From positions 62,001 through 126,000 of the forward strand of contig CAOLHI010000361.1 in assembly GCA_948474755.1 (NCBI GenBank): a stretch of DNA of 64,000 nucleotides, given 5' to 3'. A model generated the notes under the pieces. It ran no database searches and was not told the origin of the DNA. It saw only the letters and a program-made list of their open reading frames with translations. Each line of letters opens with the position of its first letter. Position 1 is the stretch's first letter. The translations under genes were made by a program, and so were the position numbers. The stretch is from Ctenosaura bakeri. Taxonomy: Eukaryota > Chordata > Lepidosauria > Squamata > Iguanidae. Shown here in pieces: positions 1 to 9,065 of this stretch.

Positions 1-110
1 TTTGTTTTGTTTTGGACTACAGCTCGCAGGACTCCCTAGCCAGCATGGGCAGCTGGGGGATTATGGGAGTTGTTATCAAAAAAATTAACTTTTTCAAGCT
101 CTGGGTTGCA
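1..110. repeat. Interspersed palindromic repeat fragment (hAT-like MITE)
   Basis: The sequence has the paired phrases 'ggactacagctcgcagg' and, inverted, 'attatgggagttgt', followed by 'aactttttcaagctctggg'. This two-armed 'actacaactcccag...ctgggagttgtagt' layout recurs at about 2838, 8195, 20527, 24645, 39120, 44470 and 47035. From memory, such short palindromic non-autonomous elements are abundant in reptile genomes and are usually placed with hAT elements. The element is cut by the window start, so its ends and target duplication cannot be seen. Confidence 0.5.
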
Positions 111-534
111 ATTACATGAAAGGATGCTCTTCTTCAACGGGCAACCTTTCCTCTGTGCAGGAACACATAGCCAAGGCAACTAAGACCTGTCCTTTAGGGC
201 TGTAATCTCATGCACACTGTGAGAAGGTCCCACTGAATTCTGAGCAATAGGCATTGAACTGGGACACAGCTGCTGAACAAAGCAATCCTACTTTTCCATC
301 CAGAATGCTCTGATACTGGTGAGGTTTCTCTATGAGTTGTGAAAAGTACCTGATGATGGATTTCACCCATCAAGGCCATAAAAAATAGTGGCCACTATTC
401 TTCTAGGGGTCATTGGATTGCAACCTATGTAGGATGGGCTTATTATTTTTATTTCCCTGAATCCCAATACTCTCTCTGTCTCTTTCTCACACACATATTA
501 TATGCACACATGATCCTGAAAGTGTTCACCAGGC
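111..534. other. Unannotated spacer
   Basis: No gene or repeat is recognised, apart from a short CT/CA-rich run near 470-510. Reading frames here are short and unremarkable. Confidence 0.5.
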
Positions 535-1269
535 TGCAAGCTTAGATAGACTCCCCTAGAATTCGTCCCCCCGGCGTTATTTTGCGGGGGGGGGGACACC
601 TTTGCTGACCTCTCATGAGAAGAGACCATGCAATCACTGTGTGACAAGGGTCATGTGGTGGGATGGGGAGCAGGTGGAGCTTGCAGCCCCCTTACTCAGC
701 CTCTTTGTTTCCCAGTGACCCACCCCCCACCTATGGTTTCAGTGTAAAATCACTGGTCACTTTGGGATCGGGTAGGAATCTGTTCACCTACCCTACACTG
801 TGCCAAAGGATCAGGAATTGGCTTCTCAGGGTGGTGTCTAAACTGGGTATTAAATAGGTCTCCACAGCTGGTAGTGGGGGTCTGAGCATTTTGGTGAGTA
901 CCAATGGCACCCTTTGGTGTACCCACTGTGGGGTCGAGAGATGGGGGGTTGCTGTTTGGGGGGCTCACCTTCCAGAAAAGGGCTGGCCGAAGTTTAACCC
1001 AGTCTCATGGACTGGCTTTGGGGCCCAGTACCTCGCCCAAGGTGGTCTACCTCTGAAGGCAGTCCAGAGGTGACCCTGGCCTTGGCCTACCCATTCTGTA
1101 AACCCCCCATCAGGTCAAAAGTTCATATTCAAGCTCAAGTACAAATTCAAGCCCAAGTTTAAGTTCAAGTTCACCACTAGCTTTATGTTAATTAGGCATA
1201 CATTAAGAAATTGCCCTAGTTCAACCCAAGCCCTGTGTGTGGTCTCTTCATTTTGTGGGTTGGGCAGCA
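535..1269 (+). mobile_element. LTR-like retroelement remnant, family B copy 1
   Basis: This stretch is homologous, in opposite orientation, to about 18749-19542. Shared landmarks are 'aattcgt' at the left, a block with 'tggtttcagtgtaa', 'gtgtagggtagg' (inverted in the other copy), a run of short AAGTTC/AAGCTC-type repeats near 1115-1175, 'attgccctagttcaaccc', and the right terminus 'gggcagca'. The other copy has an AATAAA signal just before this terminus; here it has decayed. One AATAAA near the end, a CA terminus, no coding sequence and a size near 0.7 kb fit a solo LTR. The left edge is approximate and I found no convincing target duplication, so the class is inferred. Confidence 0.5.
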
Positions 1270-1989
1270 AATGGTATCTGCTGAAATCTTGGAACCAAAG
1301 CCATCATTGGTGAGACTGAGGTATGTCATGTTTTGTCTTATTCCCTTGAATCCTGCATCACAATTGATATAACTGTTTTCACCTTAACAACATTAACTAT
1401 ACCAGGTACTAAAACCCAACAAGGTTTAATTTCCCAAATGAATGTCATGATAGATGTTTCTTATTTACTCTGAGGAGACAGATTTTCTTTTGAGAAGCCA
1501 GTGCGGGGAGGCAGACTATGAGATGTCTGTTCCATCAAACTAAACATTATTTCTTGTGGCCTGCCACCTGTTCTGACCCCTTCCCCCCCTTTCTGCCATG
1601 TCAGGTAGCCCATATGGGTCATATGAGTCATAGCAAGAGATACTATTTTGTGATTGCGCCTGCTCTAAGAGAAATGTTATAATTTTGAATGAAGAAAACA
1701 TAGAGGCCAGGCAGAATAACTGATGTCATCTCCCATATGACAGCATACAAATAAATAAAAATGGTCTGCTTTATCATACATGGAAGCAAAGTCCTGTGAA
1801 ATTAAACAGAATGTTAACTGTTAAAGAGAATATGCTCTCCTGTTATTGTTTGTCAAATTAAGCAACATTAAAGAGAAAGTGCTGTTTATTTGCTGGAGTT
1901 TTTTTATGGTCTTGTTTTTGACTGCTTTTACATCCATAGTTAGCTTAATCCCATTTTTATTTTTGGGTGATATGAATTTCAAAGCTGCA
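1270..1989. other. Unannotated AT-rich spacer
   Basis: Mostly AT-rich unique-looking sequence. No gene, RNA or named repeat is recognised. Confidence 0.5.
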
Positions 1990-2076
1990 CTTCTTTTAAC
2001 CTTTGTAAGCTGCCTTGTGCCCCACACTGGAAGAAAGGTGGGATATAAATACTATAATATTTTATTATACTTATAA
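1990..2076 (+). repeat. Non-LTR retroelement 3' tail fragment
   Basis: The phrase 'tttgtaagctgcct' followed by 'gaaaggtgggatataaata' is a 3' tail common in squamate LINE/SINE elements. A second copy with the same layout is at 39590-39635. The 5' part is not recognised, so the family is uncertain (L2- or CR1-type). Confidence 0.45.
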
Positions 2077-2270
2077 GTCACTTGTTGACTTATAGTGACC
2101 TCACGAATTTCACAGGATTTTCTTAGGCAAGGAATACTCAGAGATGGTTTAGCCATTTCCTTCATCTTACATATAGTCTATAGCACCTGGTATTCATTGG
2201 CAGTCTCCAATCCAAGTACTCACCAGGGCTGATCCTGCTTAGCTTCCAAAATCAGATAGGATTTGGTGCC
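2075..2270 (-). repeat. 5S rRNA-derived SINE with Sauria-type tail
   Basis: On the minus strand, 2270-2179 matches the 3' half of 5S rRNA: 'ggaagctaagcaggatc', then 'gtacttggattggagac', then 'aataccaggtgct'. These correspond to the internal promoter and 3' part of vertebrate 5S rRNA. The sequence continues (2178-2075) into a tail with 'gaaatggctaaaccatctc' and 'cactataagtcaacaagtga', which resembles the Sauria SINE tail. This identifies a 5S-headed SINE rather than a 5S gene: the 5' half of 5S is missing and the match is diverged. From memory, 5S-Sauria composite SINEs are known from Anolis. Confidence 0.78.
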
Positions 2271-2347
2271 TTTAGGATTTTTAGGCTTTCAAAACGTCTA
2301 GTTATACTTTTCTGACAAATTTCACCAAACAACAGCCTACTGGCATT

Positions 2348-2500
2348 TGTTGCTGTTGTTGTGAGCCTTCAAGTTGTTTCTGACTTATGGAGAACCTATC
2401 ACAGGGGCTTCTTGGCAAGATTTATTTCGAAGGGGTTTGCCTTTGCTTTCCCCTGAGGCTGAGAGAGTATGACTTGCCGAAGGTCACCCAGTGGGTACTT
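2348..2500 (-). repeat. Sauria SINE (3' part)
   Basis: The left end is 'gttgctgttgttgtgagcct', the complement of the 'aggcacacaacaacaac' end of Sauria SINEs. It is followed by the complements of 'gaaacgacttgaaggc' and 'gaccttgggcaagtca' (here 'acttgccgaaggtcacc' and 'cccagtggg'). The tRNA-like head is missing. A fuller plus-strand copy lies at 51081-51260. This family is diagnostic of squamates. Confidence 0.75.
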
Positions 2501-2837
2501 CCCCTTTTAAAAAAGAAAACCCTGTCTCTAGACCAGAGAAGTGTGGCAGCCAGCAGGAAATGCAAAACGTCCCAAGGAAATGCTCACCCCTACTCCAAGG
2601 TGTAAGGGCAGAGAAAGCAGGAATGAACAAGGCAGGGGCTGTGACAAGATACTGCCTGGAGGTCTCCCAGGAGCAGTAACTTTCCTTTCTGGCTCTTTTT
2701 GCTGATTTTTCTTGGTTGGGGGCTCAGGGGTGCAAATATAGTCCAGGAGGCCATATGTAGCCTAAAGGAAATGGATGTTTTAAAAATAAGGTCGTTTTTT
2801 TAAATAGATTTAAACAGATTAGACTAGAATAGGAATT
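2501..2837. other. Unannotated spacer
   Basis: No gene or known repeat is recognised. Two overlapping frames of 60-75 codons look like chance. Confidence 0.5.
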
Positions 2838-2945
2838 GTATGACTCTCCAGATGTTCTTTGACTGTAACTCCTAGCATTTACCACTGCTAGTGATGTTGG
2901 CTATGGTTGCTGAAAGTTTCAGTCCAATAACACCTGGGGAGGCAC
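2838..2945. repeat. hAT-like palindromic MITE fragment
   Basis: The sequence 'ctccagatgttctttgactg' followed by 'taactcctagca', then a degraded inverted arm 'gctgaaagtttcagtcc' and 'acacctggggaggc', is a diverged copy of the 'ccagatgttgttggactaca' element class also seen at 24645 and 47035. Confidence 0.5.
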
Positions 2946-3223
2946 ACAGTTCCCGTGTGTGGACTAGACCCACAGAAATGAGCCTAAGTCCCATTGACTT
3001 CAATGAGTTTGCTCTAAGCACACCTAAATCTGGATCTGACGAGATCATGAAAATCTTGTTTCCTCCACTACTGTTTTCTGTCACATTTCCTATGTCTACA
3101 ACTACTTGTAGCTTATGACTATGGTTTCGTGTAGGACCAGTTACAAAGTCCCAAGTCCTTCGCAAGAATTCTACTCCCTCCCCCCACACATCAAAACCAG
3201 TCACTAGTAACTTCTGGAAGCTA

Positions 3224-3263
3224 GGCCATTTCTGCACGAGACTGTTATAGCGCTATGATTCCC
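3224..3263 (+). mobile_element. Palindromic GGCC-MITE, left-end fragment
   Basis: Only the left terminus survives: 'ggccatttctgcac' followed by 'gagactgttatagcgctatg'. The sequence departs from the family after 'gattcccagg'. It sits 10 bp before a unit (3273-3362) that is duplicated near the other end of the window. Confidence 0.75.
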
Positions 3264-3272
3264 AGGATTATC

Positions 3273-3362
3273 ATCCAGTACTGTTGGGAATAACAACCTT
3301 AGCATGCTCAAAATTCACTGCCTAGTGAGGTTGCATGATTATTGTGGGTTTAGAGGCAAGAC
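3273..3362 (+). repeat. Duplicated 90-bp unit (copy 1)
   Basis: This unit is almost the same as 63501-63590 in the same orientation. Both share 'actgttgggaataacaacc' and then 'ttagcatgctcaaaattcac'; by eye they differ at roughly ten positions. I do not recognise the family. In both places the unit is followed within about 10 bp by a GGCC-terminal MITE, but of different families. Confidence 0.7.
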
Positions 3363-3365
3363 CCG

Positions 3366-3546
3366 GGCCATTTCCGCACTAGACTGTTCTAGCACTATTA
3401 TTCCCCTTTCAACATCCTATGGAATCCTGGGGTTTGCAGTTTAGGGAGGGGGTCAGATGGCCCCTCCCTAAACTGCAAACCCCAGGATTTCATAGGATGT
3501 TGAAAGGGGAATCATAACGCTATAACTGTCCTGTGCAGAAATGGTC
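3366..3546. mobile_element. Palindromic GGCC-MITE (short form)
   Basis: Two inverted arms of about 86 bp meet at a short centre near 3456. The left arm starts 'ggccatttccgcactagac' and runs through 'acatcctatggaatcctggg' to 'gggagggg'. The right arm is its complement with few mismatches and ends 'gcagaaatggtc'. No protein is encoded. Transcribed, it would fold into a single long hairpin. The flanking 3 bp do not match (CCG/CTA), unlike several sister copies. Confidence 0.88.
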
Positions 3547-3814
3547 CTAGACTTTTCCTAGGAAGACAGACAGTTCTCTTCCCTGCACATTGCTGTTTCT
3601 TCTTCCTTCTTTCCAGTCTTTGGGCTCATCAGATAGCTCAATAGTTCCAAGAAACATTGTGGACATGGAAGAATGAATGAGGGGAAGTTAGCAACATACA
3701 AAACATCCTTATACCAAGCATGACTGTTTCTAACATGGCAACTACCTTTAAGAAAGGCCACACTTGCTGGGATTCACAGGAGATCTACTCAGAATGGAGC
3801 TACTGGGAAATGGG

Positions 3815-4140
3815 GAAATGAGGACATTGCCCCCCATAAGAATTCTGCTCCCAATGACATTTTCTCCCTGTCCACAAGCTTCTCCTTCTGCAATAGCTTC
3901 AGTTGAGCATACAGACACACAATTTGGCATCCAAAACAAAGGGCCAGGCAACACCACCAAGGGAAAGCAAAGACAGCAAATATGAGAGTTCTGGGTATGA
4001 ACGATTTTCAATGCTTTACTCTCTGCAGTGCTAGAAACTGGGAGAATGAAGGAAAATTTCATGATGGGGCAGAATTTTTATTGAGGGCAATGCTCCTATT
4101 CCCTCCTCCCTTCAGTAGCTACACCCCTGTACTACTTCCA
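3815..4140 (+). repeat. Unclassified dispersed repeat R1, copy 1
   Basis: This block aligns with 44148-44450 in the same orientation. Shared landmarks in order are 'aatgagga', 'agaattctg', 'cttcagttgag', 'gagttct.ggtatgaa', 'actctctg', 'gaaaatttca' and 'gtagctacacc'. The right end 'gtagctacacccctg' read in reverse resembles hAT termini beginning CAGGGGTGTAGCTAC, so a degraded hAT element is possible. I could not find the left terminus. Confidence 0.55.
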
Positions 4141-4441
4141 GATATCCCAAAGTCATCAAGATGGGACAAAAGAGGGAATGGTGTTAGTCACTTCCAGCAT
4201 AAAAAGGAGAAGGGCGGGGGGGGGGGAAGAAAGGTGTCAGCATCTTTAAGATAAACTGTTTCTTATTTTTGCTTGAGCTTTCACAGATATAAACCCACTT
4301 CTTCGGATGTGGTACAGCATGATAATAAATGCTCAGGCACACAGCATATTTGCACATTTGTGAGATGGGGGTGGATTGCAGAAGGATCCAGAAAGGTGCA
4401 AACTCTGGCTCTTGCCCAAGATGGGACAAGTTCTTCTGCTT
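4141..4441. other. Unannotated spacer
   Basis: No gene recognised. It includes a short G run (about 4216-4226). The 3 bp CTT at 4439-4441 form the left target duplication of the next MITE. Confidence 0.5.
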
Positions 4442-4591
4442 GGGCTATTTCCACACTAGGCTGTTATAGCGCTATCATTCCACTTTCAACATCCTATGGA
4501 ATCCTGGGGTTTGCACTTTGCAAACCCCAGATTCCATAGGATGTTGAAAATGGAATGATAGCGCTCTAACAGTCTAGCGCGGAAATGGCCA
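4442..4591. mobile_element. Palindromic GGCC-MITE (shortest form)
   Basis: The termini are 'gggctatttccacac' and 'gcgcggaaatggcca'. The arms meet directly at 'gcactttgcaaa', without the central module seen in longer copies. The flanks are CTT at 4439-4441 and CTT at 4592-4594, an exact 3-bp target duplication. This copy forms the left boundary of the CpG island. Confidence 0.9.
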
Positions 4592-4980
4592 CTTGGTGCC
4601 GGGACACCGCTCTCCCCCTTTTTAGCGAGGGCTCCTTCCCGGCCCTGAATCTGAAACCTGAACTTGGGGAACTCCTGGGTATGAAGCGGAGGCTCTGCGC
4701 CGGGGCTTCCCACCTCCCGAGGCAGGGCAGGGCGGGGCGATCCTCCGAGGAACGGGGGCTCGTCGCCAGCGGCTGCCGGGCTGGAGCCTTCGATCGCTCC
4801 GGCGTGGGCGGCCGGATGCCGAGCGGTGGCGGGGGGGCGGCCCCGTCCCTCCATCTGCCGCGAGGCGCCCATTGATCAGCCCTGGCGCCGTCCTCTTGCG
4901 CGATCACCGCGCTATCGATCCGAGCGGGCAGCTTCCCGGGCGCCTGTCTCCCAAGCGCCGTCGCTGCGGGGCGGAGGTGG

Positions 4981-5003
4981 GAAGGAAGGAAGGAAGGAAG
5001 GAC
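4981..5003. repeat. (GGAA)n microsatellite
   Basis: About five tandem GGAA/AAGG units inside the CpG island. GGAA arrays can bind ETS factors, but nothing here shows a function. Confidence 0.85.
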
Positions 5004-5113
5004 TTTTGCTAAGGCTTACGGGGCATCTTCCGGGGCGAGGGAGGACGCTCCCGCTCCTTCGAGGCCCATGGACTCCAAATCGGACTTTCCAAGGCGTGGA
5101 GTCCTCCGCTTAC

Positions 5114-5231
5114 CTTCTCCGCCGGGCTCCTTTCCTCGGTCGGGGGCCGGTGGCGGGTGGGCTGCCGGGGCGAGGCCGCCCTTAGACTGCCGCGAGGGGT
5201 GACCGCGCCTTGGCTTTCCCAGGGGTCCCAT
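5114..5231 (-). other. Candidate first exon (unidentified gene)
   Basis: On the minus strand an ATG at 5231 opens a frame that reads through to a splice donor (GAAG|GTAAGC) at 5114/5113 without a stop. It would encode about 39 residues (beginning MGPLGKPRRGHPSRQ), rich in Pro, Gly and basic residues, with no domain. A second frame from 5311 is also open across this donor, as is usual in GC-rich DNA, so openness is weak evidence. The donor inside a CpG island is the real support. A non-coding first exon is equally possible, and no downstream exon can be paired with it. Confidence 0.22.
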
Positions 5232-5297
5232 CGGGAAGTTGGAGGCGACTTCGAGTCCTTCCAGGGGCTGCGAGGAGCCGGAGTCTGCGCCCTCTCT

Positions 5298-6072
5298 GGC
5301 TGTTTCCGCACTAGACTGTTATAGCGCTATGATGCCACTTGCAACATCTTATGGAATCCTGGGCTTTGCAGTTTCGGGAGGGGCCAGCAATGGGAGGGTT
5401 CAACTGTTGGCAGTATGGTGTGATATATGAAGTGTTGAATACAGACTGAGTAGGTTCAAATCCCGCTAGGCCAGTCCCCATCTTCTAAGTTAACCTATTT
5501 TTTTTACAAAGCTGTTAAGATTATTAAATGGTGATGGTGAGAAGGTGATACACACCATCCTGAGCTCCTTTGAAGAAAGATAGCATGCATGTGTAGTAAA
5601 TAGTCTTGCAATATGAATGCGTATAAACTCCGCCATGTGTGAACTTCTGCTTTACTGCTTTTAAGTCATCAAATGTTACCAAAGTAACATATTTCATTTT
5701 TTGAAAGATGATTAAACTGTAGTGACCATTAGGTACTCTGTTCCTATTTTCTGGTATGATGTTCAGCTATGGAAATAGGTTGTTTCAGTTTTCATCATTG
5801 ACAAAAAATAAGTTATCCATCACCTTTTGAAGGAGATGTGTAACAATGCTACAAGGACAAGGAGGAGTCTTTTGCTTCTAACAAACACTAACAGGTTTAG
5901 TAAGGCAGAAGCTTTTGTGGAGTAGTTGTTGTTACTTACTGCCAAGTTGACTTTGACCATTTGACTTGAGTTGACTTGACTTGAGGCCCCTCCCTAAATT
6001 GCAAACCCCAGGATTCCATAGGATATTGAAAGTGGAATAATAGCACTGTAACAGTGTAGTGCGGAAATGGCC
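5298..6072. mobile_element. Palindromic GGCC-MITE split by an insertion
   Basis: The left arm is 5298-5384 ('ggctgtttccgcactagac' to 'gggaggggcc') and the right arm is 5985-6072 ('ggcccctccctaaattgc' to 'gcggaaatggcc'). In sister copies these arms are 0-45 bp apart; here 600 bp separates them, including a tRNA-derived SINE at 5411-5590. The flanking 3 bp are TCT and TTT, a near match. The simplest reading is one MITE opened by later insertion, though two independent half copies cannot be excluded. Confidence 0.65.
5411..5590 (+). repeat. tRNA-derived SINE inside the split MITE
   Basis: An A-box-like start 'tatggtgtgat' and an intact pol III B box 'ggttcaaatcc' (5453-5463) are followed by 'taagttaacctat', 'ctgttaagattattaaatgg' and 'agctcctttgaagaaagat'. 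This order matches the squamate tRNA SINE layout of a tRNA head, then 'taacctacctcacagggttg', then an 'aggaaaggtggg' tail, here with a degraded middle. It is not a tRNA gene because no cloverleaf forms. Confidence 0.55.
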
Positions 6073-6695
6073 TTTGACTTATGGCTACTCAATGAATGAG
6101 GCATCTCCAAAAGCCCCTGCGTCATCAACTATCCACTGTGCCCCATTTGAAAATATCCATAAAGAATGAGGTCTGCAGAAACTAATGCTATAATAAATAG
6201 CCATCATCCTGACCATGAGATATTTAAGAATAACAGGAATACACCTGTGAATGTATTTTTTTGGACCTTGCAGATGAAAGAATGTAGTGTCTCCTTCCTC
6301 ACGGCTCCAGAGTGCCAGAACAGCCTGGGGACTACTGAGCACAACTGTGTTGCTCCACCATCAGCACTGGTTAGATTCATTGGAACTGCCCTTGAGCATC
6401 AAGGGAGAAAGATCAGCCTTCTGTAGGGAGCAGAGGCTGCTCCTTTTCTCCTCCATGCTCAAGATCAGCCAGAGCCATCTTAGGTGCATCTCTGCGGCCA
6501 GTCTCTGGCCAGGGAGTTGGAACTTTGCCTGGCACTGGCAGTCCTGTGCTGTTGTGCACCAAGAGGAAGAGCTGGGTTGAGGAGCATCCTCACCTGCCAC
6601 CAGCAAGTACACTAACATCTCAGCCAGAGTCTTAGTCTTTAAGATACCATAAAACTTTTTATTAATTAGGGGGCAATGGACTGAAACATCTATTA
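6073..6695. other. Unannotated region with several overlapping open frames
   Basis: From 6166 to 6618 three frames of 85-97 codons overlap on both strands. None shows a recognisable domain. The stretch is moderately GC-rich and ends near 6640 with 'cttagtctttaagataccat', a phrase typical of old retroelement tails. I treat it as repeat-derived, family unknown. Confidence 0.35.
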
Positions 6696-7089
6696 CAGTC
6701 AGCCCTTCACATTTGCCGGTTTCACTTTGTGGATTTGAGTATTCACAGATTATTTGCTATCACCTCTTCTGCCTCCCTATGCCATTTTTAAGAGGGACTG
6801 CAAGCCTTGTGAGACTGAGAAAATGTAAACAAGGCTTGTAGATCCATATTAAAAATGGTGTGGGGCAGCAGTGGAGGTGGCAGTAAGCCCCACCAGCCAC
6901 CCACTTCTGCCTTGTGAAGGAACCCTGATGCCTCAAAGGAATCCATGGTGGGTTGAATATGGTGATCATACTTTTTTTGTATGTGTGTTGAAAGTGGTTT
7001 GGGAGAGCCTAGAGTTATTCACATTTTTTCCACTTTCACAGGGTTCCTGTGCCCCTAACCCTTGCAAATGTGGAGGGATGACTATACTG
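6696..7089. mobile_element. Tigger-like (pogo/Tc1-mariner) non-autonomous DNA transposon
   Basis: The left terminus is TA|CAGTCAGCCCTTCACATTTGC. The right end is its complement with a small insertion: 'gcaaatgtggagggatgact' then 'atactg'. The CAGTCRGCCCT terminus and TA target are typical of Tigger elements. The right TA has become TC. No transposase is present in about 394 bp, so this is a deletion derivative. Confidence 0.7.
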
Positions 7090-8194
7090 TCAGAAATTGT
7101 TTCAGTATAATCCCGTAAAAAAGGACTTCCAAGGAAACTAGTAAAACAGTTGAACATTTAAGGAGGAGATAAGATAGAATAAACTGACAGAATTAACTTT
7201 ATTAGATTTTAAACAGGTTTTGCACACTGATGGAGAAACTTACACAAAATAATCTTATTTAGCTGCTTCATCAACAAACAGGATTACTTCAGTAAACAAA
7301 TTAGTAAAAAAATCACCATATTTTTATGGTCACACACAAATGTTAAGTAATGCTTTTGTAGAAATGGCCTTTTCACAGTGCAGTCTACAGTGTGTTCCAA
7401 AGCAGATTTCATTTATTTTAATGGGATACAACCCAGGTAAGTGCAGCCTAAATCTGGTAATATAAATCAGTGAAACTAATACATTTAAGATGGCAAATAC
7501 TTTTGTGAATATTTCTGCATATATGTGGCACTACCTCTTTTCAGTAGATTGCTCTGTAGATTATTACAGAAAAATATAAACATGAATGAGAAACATAATC
7601 TCTTGGAGGGAGTGGGTGCTTAGCAAACAGTTTTCTATGTTGCGTCATTGTGGCTCTAAGAACATGAGTGAAGAAAAATTCAAGGAAATATAGAAATGAG
7701 AGAATGGAAAAAAGAAAGAGGATGATATTATTTTCTTGTTGGAAGAACTTTACGTGAGGTGGTCATTGGCCAGAAGTTGACACTAAACAAGGGACAAGAC
7801 TGCTGTTGTCCCTAAGTGTTTACTTCCCATCATGAAAAAGAAGTATTCCTCCTGCTTTTCATATTTTTCTGGTCCCGACCAGATTAAGGTAATTTTCAAG
7901 ATTCCTTGCTCCCTTGCTTTGCTTTTGTAATGTCTGACCTACCCAGTCAGAACCATGGACAGCACAAGGAGAAAGCCTCTGTTTATACATCTCCTAGTTT
8001 GAATAGTATGTTCTAAGATTGTGATTTCCTGCTTCCAAAATAAGAGATTCTCTGATCTTGTATTTACTTGTTCTTAATGAGGCCAACCAGCCACCAGATC
8101 TTAGAACTAACTAAACTGATGAAATACCAAATGAAAGGCAATTAACGACTCAGGGAGCAGAGTGAACATACATTTTGGAAGAGTACTCCCAAGA
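7090..8194. other. Unannotated AT-rich spacer
   Basis: No gene, RNA or repeat family is recognised in this 1.1 kb. Confidence 0.5.
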
Positions 8195-8265
8195 CTGCTG
8201 CCCTATGTATTGGACTATAACTCCCATTATCCATACCCAGCATGGACAAAGACTATGCCTGAGGA
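8195..8265. repeat. hAT-like palindromic MITE fragment
   Basis: The phrase 'ttggactataactcccatta' followed by 'tccatacccagcatgg' is the left arm of the 'actacaactccca' element class. The right arm is lost. Confidence 0.5.
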
Positions 8266-9002
8266 CACCAGGCAGAGGAAGGATAGTGTAAACTACACAA
8301 AGCCATATCCTGTCAGGGTGGATGCATTTATCCAGCCCACACGGATTATTTCCTTTTAGCTGGAAATGGCTGTCTGTGCTAACAGGTAGAGGCTTCTCCC
8401 AGACTTTCTGGTTTCTAGGGCTCTTACATTTAGTATTTGAACACATCCCATCCAAGAGCATGGTATAGAACTGGTCATTTAGACTGATGGAGGCAGATGG
8501 TTTATCCCTAAATGCTTTGCTAATAAAATCATGACTCCTTGCTTGCACCAAACACGTACTTTATTTGATGTTGTTTTGATAACAACTGTGTCTTTATAGA
8601 ACACTTTGTATAAAATATCATAAAAACAGACAACTAACAAATAACGGCCAGGTGGAAGAAAAGCGGAGGCATCTCTGGGGAATGTTCAGCCAAGCTACAA
8701 TTTTAATAGAAAACATATAGCAGCAACTGCACAATGTTATTGGATAAAGAGCCTGTTAAAAATAATGAAGTCCCAAGGGGGAAAGACTGGATTTCTCCAA
8801 GGATGAGAAACAAGCAACTAAAACAACAAAAATCTTAATATTCAAAGTTTAATATTCAAAGAACCATATGCACTTGCCCGTATAAAACTCCATAATAAAT
8901 AGTTCAAGCTCTGCTATGATACCAAGGCAACATTACTTTTTATGAATGAAAATATATTTTATATTTTCAGGTAAAACAAGTAACCTGCAACAAAATGTTG
9001 TA
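8266..9002. other. Unannotated AT-rich spacer
   Basis: No gene is recognised. A minus-strand frame of 133 codons overlapping 8150-8551 lacks domains and runs into the MITE fragment, so it is probably chance. Confidence 0.5.
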
Positions 9003-9065
9003 GTCTCTCTCTCTCTCTCTTTCTCTCTTTCTCTGTATATGTGTGTGTGTGTGTGTGTATGTATG
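9003..9065. repeat. Compound (CT)n/(GT)n microsatellite
   Basis: A CT run interrupted by TT (9003-9034) passes through 'gtatat' into a GT run (about 9041-9058). Open frames on both strands here are artefacts of the simple repeat. Confidence 0.92.

Larger units (their letters stand above)
4592..5297. promoter_or_regulatory. CpG island, probable promoter
   Basis: About 700 bp of GC-rich, CpG-dense DNA stands in an AT-rich window. CpGs are undepleted, for example 'gcgcgatcaccgcgctatcg' near 4898-4917. It holds an Sp1-type GC box ('gggcggggc', about 4729) and further GC boxes. On the minus strand a strong splice donor GAAG|GTAAGC lies at 5114/5113. These features fit a vertebrate CpG-island promoter with a first exon on the minus strand. 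I cannot name the gene: translations of the candidate exon are low-complexity, Pro/Arg/Gly-rich sequence. The island is bounded exactly by two palindromic MITEs. Unlike the GC-rich MITEs, it has no GGCC terminal repeats of its own. Confidence 0.6.

Noticed and set aside
2179..2270. 5S rRNA gene
   Set aside because: Only the 3' half matches, with many changes, and it runs into a SINE tail.
5453..5463. tRNA gene suggested by a perfect B box
   Set aside because: No cloverleaf or proper A box can be formed; the context is a SINE.
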